DNA of 64,000 bases from Pseudomonadota bacterium (lineage in GTDB: Bacteria; Pseudomonadota; Gammaproteobacteria; JAKAQQ01), in contig JAJZYM010000006.1 in the NCBI GenBank assembly GCA_021798115.1, forward strand, positions 26,627 to 90,626, read 5' to 3'. Below the pieces are notes generated by a model that saw nothing but the letters and a program-made list of their open reading frames with translations, was not told the DNA's origin and ran no database searches. Each line of letters opens with the position of its first letter. The stretch's first letter is position 1. Below are positions 55,956 through 64,000 of the stretch, piece after piece. The position numbers and the translations under genes were made by a program.

Positions 55956-57403
55956 TCACCCTCTATCTCCTCCTCGTGCTTTTCCCGCTCCCGGCGGCCA
56001 TCGTTCTGGGATTTCTGCGCGGAGCGCGGAGCATCCTCACCGTCAACGCCGCCGTGAGTCTTCTCATGCTCGGCCTCGGGACGGGTTTTGCCCTTTCGGC
56101 GCACGGAGTCTTGGGCGACGGGTTCGTTCTCGCCGACGCCTTCGCGCGCCTTCTCCTCACGATCTCGCTCCTTGTGGGCGCCGCGTCCGCCGTCTTCGCC
56201 GTCCCCTACTTCCTCGGGCGCGTCGCCCGCGGTCATCTCCCCGCCCGCCGCGTGCGTCTTTTCGGCGTCCTCTATCCGATTTTTCTCGATACGGTCATCG
56301 TGGCCCTCACCAGCAACAATCTGGGCGTGCTCTGGATCGCCCTCGAGGCCTCGACGCTCGCGACGGTCTTCATGGTCTCGCTCGAACGCAGCCCGGGCGG
56401 CATCGAGGCGGCGTGGAAATATCTCATCCTCTGCGGCGTCGGCCTGGCGCTCGCGCTCTTCGGCACGGTCCTCGTCGATCTCGCGGCGGCCCCGCTGCAC
56501 CTCCCCGCCGGAGAGCGGCTCCTCTGGAGCGTGCTGTCCCACGCCCGCGGGGCGCTCGCCCCGGGGGCCATCACGACCGCCTTCGCTTTTCTCCTCGTCG
56601 GTTACGGCACGAAGGCCGGGCTCGTCCCGATCCACCACTGGCTTCCCGACGCCCACGCCCAGGGGCCCGCCCCGGTCTCGGCCGTGCTCTCGGGCATCCT
56701 GCTCAACGTCGCTCTCGACCCGGTGGTGCGCGCCGAAGCGCTTGCGGAGGGAGCGCTCCACTCGAACCTCCCGGGGCTCTTCCTCGTCGGCTTCGGAATG
56801 GCGTCCGTGATCGTCGCGGCCCTTCTTCTCTGGAGGCAGTACGACCTCAAACGGTTGTGGGCCTACTCCTCGATCGAACACATGGGCCTCGCCGCCCTGG
56901 GCTTCGGGATCGGAACGCCCCTCGCCGTGCTGGGAGCCACACTCGAAATGAGCGTCCACGCGCTGAGTAAATCCTCCCTCTTCTTTACGACCGGGGCCGT
57001 GAGCCAGAGCCACGGAACCCAGGACGTCCGCGCAATCCACGGCCTTCTGGCACGAAGACCCCTTCAGGGCGTGGCGCTCCTCCTCGGCGGCTGGGCGATT
57101 CTCGGCCTTCCCCCGTGCGGAACGTTCATCAGCGAATTGCTGATCGTGCTCGCCGCGGTCCACCTCTCGCCCCTCTTGGCGCTCGTTCTTCTCGGCGCGC
57201 TCCTCACCGCCTTCGCCGCCATCGCCGGCCGTCTTCAGGAGGTCCTCTGGGGCGGCGGCGGGCGGCGGCGGCCGGAACGGGTACTCGCGCTCGTTCCGGT
57301 CTTTGCGTCCCTCGCCCTCGTCCTTCTCCTGGGTGTCACGCTTCCTCCTCCCTTCGCCTCGTGGTACCGGACGACGGTTCCGCTTCTCGGGTTGCGTCCG
57401 TGA
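55952..57403 (+). CDS. hyfF: HyfF-like antiporter-type membrane subunit
   Basis: 483 residues, about 14 membrane segments. TSNNLGVLWIALEASTLATV, GTKAGLVPIHHWLPDAHAQG and YDLKRLWAYSSIEHMGLAAL are the HyfF/NuoN-type proton-channel features, and SVHALSKSSLFFTTGAVSQ is also present. It is the second antiporter-like subunit; HyfD, the third in E. coli, is absent. Confidence 0.92.
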   Translation: MITLYLLLVLFPLPAAIVLGFLRGARSILTVNAAVSLLMLGLGTGFALSAHGVLGDGFVLADAFARLLLTISLLVGAASAVFAVPYFLGRVARGHLPARRVRLFGVLYPIFLDTVIVALTSNNLGVLWIALEASTLATVFMVSLERSPGGIEAAWKYLILCGVGLALALFGTVLVDLAAAPLHLPAGERLLWSVLSHARGALAPGAITTAFAFLLVGYGTKAGLVPIHHWLPDAHAQGPAPVSAVLSGILLNVALDPVVRAEALAEGALHSNLPGLFLVGFGMASVIVAALLLWRQYDLKRLWAYSSIEHMGLAALGFGIGTPLAVLGATLEMSVHALSKSSLFFTTGAVSQSHGTQDVRAIHGLLARRPLQGVALLLGGWAILGLPPCGTFISELLIVLAAVHLSPLLALVLLGALLTAFAAIAGRLQEVLWGGGGRRRPERVLALVPVFASLALVLLLGVTLPPPFASWYRTTVPLLGLRP

Positions 57404-58854
57404 GCCCCCTCGGGCCCAGCGCGCCCGCCACGCTCACGGCGGAACCGTTGAGGGCGGAAGAACTGCCCGCAAGAGCGGCCGCCGTACGAGATTCCGGCGG
57501 ACGGCTCGTGAGTCTCTGGATCGAGGACGACGAACCCGCACAACCCCGCCTCTGCGTGGTCTTGGCCGACGCCGCCTCGGCGCTGGGCTTCCTCGAGATC
57601 GCCCTCCCCGACCCCTCCGTCCGCTACCCCTCCCTCGCCGGCATCTTCCCCGCGAGCGGGCGGCTTGAACGCTCGGCGCGCGACCTCTGTGGCGTGGCGG
57701 CCGAGGGCGGCGATCCGCGCCCCTGGCTACTCCACCCCGCCGAACCCTACCCGTTCGTGACCGTGGGTGGCGAAGGGGTGCACGAAATCCCCGTCGGGCC
57801 CGTCCACGCGGGCGTCATCGAGTCCGGTCACTTCCATCTGAGCGTCGTCGGCGAGCACGTCCTGCGTCTCGAAGAGCGGCTGGGCTACAAGCACCGCGGG
57901 ATCACCGGGCTCGTCCGCGGCCGCGATCTCGCCTCGGGAGCCCCCCTGATCGCCCGTCTCGCGGGAGACACGACGGTGGGCTACGCCTGGGCCTACGCGC
58001 AGGCGGCGGAAACGGCCCTCGGGCTCGAAGCGCCACCGCGCGGGCGGGCGCTTCGCGCCCTCGCCCTCGAACTCGAGCGTATCGCCAATCACCTCGGCGA
58101 TCTCGGCGCCCTCGGGACGGACGCCGGCTTCGCGTTCGGCGGCAGTCAATTCATGATCCTCAAGGAAGAGCTCCTGCGTCTCAAGCGTGAACTCTTCGGC
58201 CGCCGCTACCTCTTCGACCTCTTGCCCCCGGGTGGGGTGGCGTTCGATCTCGCTCCCGAGGCCGCTCGCCGCCTCGGGCGGACCCTCGAGACCCTCGCCC
58301 GCACGGTGGGCGAGCTCCGGGACCTCTACGACGACCACGCCGGACTCCGTGACCGTTTCCGCGGCACCGGGTGTGTCCCGCGCGAACTCGCCCTCCATCT
58401 CGGCCTCACGGGCCTTGCGGCACGAGCGAGCGGGATCGCCGAGGACCTCCGCGTCGCGCGGCCGTGGGGACCCTACGACGCTCTCCCCCTGGAGACCGCC
58501 GTGCGTCACGGAGGCGACGTTCTCGCCCGTGTCGAGATCCGTTTCGCCGAAATCGACACCTCCCTCGCGCTCCTGAGGACGCTCCTCGACTCTCTCCCGC
58601 CGGGACCGATCGCAAGCCCTCTTCCGGACACCCCGGTCCGGGAACGGGGGATCGGCTGGATCGAGGCCTGGCGGGGACCGGTTTTCGTGAGCGTACGGAT
58701 CGATCGGCGGGGTGCGATCCGCCACGTTCACTGCCACGATCCGTCGTGGGAAAACTGGCCGGCCGTCGAATACGCCACCGTGGGCGAAGTCGTCGCCGAT
58801 TTCCCGCTCATCAACAAATCGTTCAATCTCGCCTACAGCGCCGTCGATCTCTGA
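57400..58854 (+). CDS. hyfG: HyfG-like large subunit lacking the NiFe cysteines
   Basis: 484 residues: N-terminal NuoC-like part (GFLEIALPDPSVRYPSLAGI), then a NuoD/HycE-like part (PVHAGVIESGHFHLSVVGE, YKHRGITGLVRG, ALELERIANHLGDLGALG). In true group 4 hydrogenases RxCGxC and DPCxxC hold the NiFe site. Here they read RLAGDT (186-191) and FNLAYSA (475-481): the four Cys are A188, T191, A478 and A481. So no NiFe centre can form. This is the Ehr-type subunit. GTG start overlaps hyfF. Confidence 0.92.
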   Translation: MSPLGPSAPATLTAEPLRAEELPARAAAVRDSGGRLVSLWIEDDEPAQPRLCVVLADAASALGFLEIALPDPSVRYPSLAGIFPASGRLERSARDLCGVAAEGGDPRPWLLHPAEPYPFVTVGGEGVHEIPVGPVHAGVIESGHFHLSVVGEHVLRLEERLGYKHRGITGLVRGRDLASGAPLIARLAGDTTVGYAWAYAQAAETALGLEAPPRGRALRALALELERIANHLGDLGALGTDAGFAFGGSQFMILKEELLRLKRELFGRRYLFDLLPPGGVAFDLAPEAARRLGRTLETLARTVGELRDLYDDHAGLRDRFRGTGCVPRELALHLGLTGLAARASGIAEDLRVARPWGPYDALPLETAVRHGGDVLARVEIRFAEIDTSLALLRTLLDSLPPGPIASPLPDTPVRERGIGWIEAWRGPVFVSVRIDRRGAIRHVHCHDPSWENWPAVEYATVGEVVADFPLINKSFNLAYSAVDL

Positions 58855-58869
58855 CCCGGGGGGCCCTCT

Positions 58870-59382
58870 ATGGATCGCTTCTTCAAACGTCTCTTCCGCA
58901 CCGGACTCGTCCGCGAACGCCCGCCCCCGCCCGCGCGCGGGGTCGTCGACGCACCGGCCCTGCCTCGCGCCTTTCGTCGCTCCCTCACGCTCCGCCACGT
59001 GGATACGGGCTCCTGCAACGGCTGCGAACTCGAGCTTCATGCCGCCCAGAACGCCCACCACAATCTTGCCGCCCTCGGGATCCGTTTCGCCGCAAGCCCC
59101 CGCCACAGCGATGTCCTCGTCGTCACCGGACCCGTCGTGCACAACATGGAGAAGGCTCTCATGGCGACGCACACCGCCATGGCGGAGCCGAAACGCGTGG
59201 TCGCCCTCGGGGACTGCGCCTGCGGGCGCGGACCGTTCGCCGCCTCGCCCGCCTGCCGTGGGTCGCTCGACCAGGTCCTCCGCGTCGACGCGCGGATCGC
59301 GGGCTGCCCGCCGCCGCCGGAGGCCATCGTCGCCGGACTACGGGCTCTGGCGGGCACGGAGGATCAAGGCCGGTCTGAATAA
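58870..59382 (+). CDS. hyfI: HyfI-like small iron-sulfur subunit
   Basis: 170 residues, NuoB/HycG-like. The four ligands of the proximal 4Fe-4S cluster are intact: C49 and C52 (DTGSCNGCELELHAA), C116 (ALGDCACG) and C146 (IAGCPPPP). It therefore can carry electrons even though the partner large subunit has no NiFe. No ferredoxin-like HyfA/HyfH follows. Confidence 0.93.
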   Translation: MDRFFKRLFRTGLVRERPPPPARGVVDAPALPRAFRRSLTLRHVDTGSCNGCELELHAAQNAHHNLAALGIRFAASPRHSDVLVVTGPVVHNMEKALMATHTAMAEPKRVVALGDCACGRGPFAASPACRGSLDQVLRVDARIAGCPPPPEAIVAGLRALAGTEDQGRSE

Positions 59383-59535
59383 TCCATGATGTCGCCCACC
59401 CATCATGAAGATCGTCGATGGGAGGGAGACAGGAACAAGGGGCCCCCCTCGCCGGAATTGAAAAGGGATGCACGATAGAGGCGGATTCGTGCGGATCCCC
59501 GCACGGCAGCTCCCCTGGCGATCACCGATTCCTGC

Positions 59536-59842
59536 TCAGACGATCTCGATCTCGACCCGGCCTGCGCAGATCCGGATAGTAGCGGAGCGGTTCCAGGGCC
59601 GGCGGCTCCAGAACCGCTCCCGTCCCGAGATCAAAACCGGCACCATGCTACGGACCAATCACCGTCCACCCGTCGACCGCGCGATCCAGAAGACTCTCTC
59701 CCGCATGGAGACAGTGGCTCTCCAGGGCGTAGGGGCGGCCGTCCGCCATGAAAACCGCCATGGAGAGCATCCCCTTCTCGAACGCCAGGATGTCCCTTGC
59801 CTCGAGCCCATCGAGGGGACCGACGGTTGACCAGACACTCAC
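59536..59842 (-). pseudogene. Broken Rieske-type 2Fe-2S protein
   Basis: VSVWSTVGPLDGLEARDILA, FMADGRPYALESHCLHAGES and VDGWTVIGP lead into an in-frame TAG (59650-59648) exactly where a Trp is expected, then HGAGFDLGTGAVLEPPALEP. A frame change gives the normal end AGRVEIEIV. The second cluster Cys of CPWH is Gly. Three lesions indicate decay. Confidence 0.7.
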
Positions 59843-59885
59843 CCCCGGGCCCGGGCGGGCAATGCCCGCCCATCGCCCGAGGGAT

Positions 59886-60257
59886 TCAGTGGTGGAGCCC
59901 AAGGGCCTTCAGGGTCTTGGGGTCCGGCATGCCGGTGACCTTGAGACCATGACTTTTCTGGAACCGGCGCAAGGCCTGGACCGTATGGATTCCACACAGG
60001 CCATCGACCCGAAGGTGCGCTCCATGAGCAACCAAGGCTTCCTGAACACGCTTCACCCAGGCCTTGTTCTTCATCATTTTCATCATGTTCATCCCGGAAC
60101 CCGGATGCTGGGCTTCCTTCATGGCTCGGGCTCCACCGGGCGCCGCTGGCGTCATGGCCAGCGCACCGGATGGGAACATCCCTGTGACGGCCACGAGGCA
60201 TGTCACCAAACCGCCGAGGATGGCGGAACGTGTCAGACTCAAACGGAAAGATTTCAT
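59886..60257 (-). CDS. Secreted peptidoglycan-binding-domain protein
   Basis: 123 residues: signal peptide (ILGGLVTCLVAVTGMFPSGA, cleavage after ALA), a Met/Lys-rich linker, and a PG_binding_1 domain (WVKRVQEALVAHGAHLRVDG, HTVQALRRFQKSHGLKVTGM). No catalytic domain; a periplasmic wall-binding protein. Confidence 0.85.
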   Translation of the reverse strand: MKSFRLSLTRSAILGGLVTCLVAVTGMFPSGALAMTPAAPGGARAMKEAQHPGSGMNMMKMMKNKAWVKRVQEALVAHGAHLRVDGLCGIHTVQALRRFQKSHGLKVTGMPDPKTLKALGLHH

Positions 60258-60367
60258 GATTGGATACCTCAGGTTGATCCGCGCCGGCTCTGAGCACGCC
60301 CACTCCCGCCGTCCGGCGCATCCGGCTGGGGTGGCCCGCTCCGGATACGAGGCGGAGCGGAATACAG

Positions 60368-60889
60368 TCAGGGTTTCACATCACAACAACTCCCCTTGAC
60401 GACTTCACGGGCGTTCCAGAAAAGTGACCCGAGAAGTATGAGTGCGGAGATTGCAAAGAACAGCCATTCATGGGTCGCGAGAAACCCCTGAAACGCGCCC
60501 CCGGCTCCGCCCGCAAGGAGCGGGATCCAGCCCGCCAGGAAACTGAAGGCGATGGGCAGAATCGGGGAACAGCAGAGGAGCGGGGTCACAAGACTGATGA
60601 CGAGGCCACCCGTGGCCCCTCCGACAGCGCCCCGCATCCGGTATCCCCGCCGCAGAAGATAGACGGTCATCGGGACCAGGAGGCCGAGGAGGATGGCCAG
60701 AAGCACCGACCAGCCGACGAGTTGGGGCGTCGCAAAGGCCAGTGCCTGAAGGCCAATCCGGCCACCGGTGAAGGTGGCCGGCAAGGTGATGAGATAGATG
60801 CAAAGAAAAATGACGAAACTCAAGACGCCGATGACCCAGGACCCTTTGGATGCAAAGACTTCACGGAGCGCCAGGCCGAGGTTTTTCAT
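60368..60889 (-). CDS. Six-segment membrane protein with vicinal cysteine pairs
   Basis: 173 residues, about six membrane helices. Two adjacent Cys pairs: TPLLCCSPILP in helix 4-5 and GSCCDVKP at the C-terminus. Vicinal Cys in membrane helices occur in MerT/MerC-type mercury transporters, so a metal role is possible. It follows the TlpA-like gene by 3 bases. No family recognised with certainty. Confidence 0.68.
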   Translation of the reverse strand: MKNLGLALREVFASKGSWVIGVLSFVIFLCIYLITLPATFTGGRIGLQALAFATPQLVGWSVLLAILLGLLVPMTVYLLRRGYRMRGAVGGATGGLVISLVTPLLCCSPILPIAFSFLAGWIPLLAGGAGGAFQGFLATHEWLFFAISALILLGSLFWNAREVVKGSCCDVKP

Positions 60890-60892
60890 GCG

Positions 60893-61417
60893 CTAGCTCC
60901 GGGCGAAATCCAGAATCATCCGGAGATGGGTGGAGGGAGCGCTCGAGACCCGTTCGATCGTGCCATCCGGACGGATGAGATAGAAAATGTCCGGATAGGA
61001 CTCGGAGTTATAGGCCGCGGCCGTGGCACGGGTCGCACGGCCGACGGTCCAGTTCGGCGTGTGCGCGGCCGCCCGCGCGTAGCGGTTCATCAATGACTGG
61101 AGGCTCGGACCGGAGTAACCCCCGTTCCGGTAGTTCTCGAGGATGACGAGGTGCAGATGCTCGGCGGCAAATCGCGGCTCGTCGCGAGCGAGGAGCGGGA
61201 GCCCCGCCTGACAGCTCGGGCACCAGGTCGAAAAGAGCCACAGCATCACCTTCTGCCCGTGAAAGGAGGCGAGGGATACCTTCCGCCCATGCGAGAGGAA
61301 AACGGTGGCGGGAGCCTGGGTCCCGACCCTGGGATTGGCGTAGGCCGGAAGCAGGGCGCCCGCGGCGAAGACACCGCTCAGGGCGATGACAGGGAGAACA
61401 CGATTCAATCGGAACAT
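60893..61417 (-). CDS. TlpA-like periplasmic thiol-disulfide protein
   Basis: 174 residues. Signal peptide (VLPVIALSGVFAAGALLPAY), then a thioredoxin fold with LWLFSTWCPSCQAGLPLL (active site WCPSC). The C-terminal part (SESYPDIFYLIRPDG) has the cis-Pro strand. ATG at 61417 follows GGAGGTGGCC. It is the first gene of a two-gene unit behind a 19-base-spacer promoter. Confidence 0.85.
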   Translation of the reverse strand: MFRLNRVLPVIALSGVFAAGALLPAYANPRVGTQAPATVFLSHGRKVSLASFHGQKVMLWLFSTWCPSCQAGLPLLARDEPRFAAEHLHLVILENYRNGGYSGPSLQSLMNRYARAAAHTPNWTVGRATRATAAAYNSESYPDIFYLIRPDGTIERVSSAPSTHLRMILDFARS

Positions 61418-61491
61418 GGCCACCTCCACAAGTCAGGTTTGCGAACACCACAAGATCCGCTGCAGCCAACATCGTCCGCAGCAGGTCACTA

Positions 61492-61522
61492 CTTTAAACC
61501 CTCAACCTAAGTGTCAAGTCAA
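61492..61522 (-). promoter_or_regulatory. MerR-type promoter upstream of the TlpA-like gene
   Basis: On minus: TTGACT (61522-61517), 19 bases, TTAAAG (61497-61492). An elongated spacer is the hallmark of promoters activated by MerR-family regulators; merR is the next gene. Confidence 0.55.
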
Positions 61523-61567
61523 GCGGCCCGGTGAGCGCACCCGGCAGCGGCACTCCCGCCCGGCTTC

Positions 61568-63873
<2,306 letters not shown>

Positions 63874-63879
63874 CCTGGA

Positions 63880-63981
63880 GTGGCCAGCTTCCCCGAACAG
63901 ATGTCCCTGGGCATTCAAACCCTTCGCGGAAATCCGGAACGGGTCGCGTGGCTTCTATTTTTCGGCGTCGCACTTGATTGA
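63880..63981 (+). CDS. Possible short frame after merA
   Basis: 33 codons from GTG: SFPEQMSLGIQTLRGNPE then WLLFFGVALD. Contains a short hydrophobic end. It starts 4 bases after the merA stop, but no family is recognised and it may be chance. Confidence 0.2.
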   Translation: MASFPEQMSLGIQTLRGNPERVAWLLFFGVALD

Positions 63982-64000
63982 GCACAGAAAGCAAAGACAG

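Noticed and set aside
57400-58854. Active NiFe hydrogenase
   Set aside because: Both Cys pairs that bind nickel and iron are substituted, so hydrogenase activity is not supported.

Overview
The window is about 64 kb of GC-rich (roughly 63-65 %) chromosomal DNA with many GTG/TTG starts and 1-8 base gene overlaps. Gene order points to a gammaproteobacterium: rpoE-rseA-rseB-lepA-lepB-DUF4845-rnc-era-recO, dapA with divergent gcvR-bcp, a 67-kDa-type SppA, and rimP-nusA-infB-rbfA-truB-rpsO-pnp. The NiFe-less hydrogenase-4-like complex and the mercury genes would suit an acidophilic or metal-exposed chemolithotroph (Acidiferrobacter/Acidithiobacillus-like), but that placement is inference.

Layout. 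1-11.6 kb, minus strand: the sigma-E envelope-stress/translation/RNA operon, then orn-hinT and recR-dnaX-DUF302. 11.6-15.1 kb: a small accessory island with a GIY-YIG-like protein, an XRE/ImmA metallopeptidase regulator and a PIN protein, flanked by truncated pieces of larger genes. 15.1-22.4 kb: a mannoside-utilisation locus (AGE-family isomerase, PfkB kinase and FucP-like transporter on minus; divergent secreted GH92 alpha-mannosidase fused to a beta-propeller). 22.4-23.5 kb: an ABM-like protein and a DUF962/Mpo1 protein. 23.5-32.6 kb: an accessory region with ParD/RelE-, HipBA- and MazEF-type toxin-antitoxin genes, a second, frameshifted HipBA pair, two decayed Fic C-termini and the two ends of one IS256-type element, followed by an unrecognised secreted protein and tRNA-Ser(GGA). 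32.8-43.3 kb: housekeeping and envelope genes (CDGSH, dapA, gcvR, bcp, phoH, fadL-type, mlaA, sppA, dksA, yheT). 43.4-51.9 kb: the nusA-infB-pnp group with promoter and leader terminator. 52-59.4 kb: hyfB-C-E-F-G-I. 59.5-64 kb: a broken Rieske gene, a peptidoglycan-binding protein, a TlpA/membrane-protein pair and divergent merR/merA.

Main points of interest. (1) The hyf operon encodes a group-4-hydrogenase/complex-I-like membrane complex whose catalytic subunit has lost the NiFe-ligating cysteines (Ala at three positions, Thr at one), while the small subunit keeps its FeS cysteines. This matches the Ehr (energy-converting hydrogenase-related) type, whose electron partners are poorly known. 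(2) The GIY-YIG/XRE-ImmA/PIN set has its own promoter overlapped by a palindrome and sits among defence-gene debris. (3) A toxin-antitoxin array lies between the separated N- and C-terminal ends of an IS256 transposase. (4) The TlpA/membrane-protein pair has a 19-base-spacer promoter like merA and may belong to the mercury regulon.
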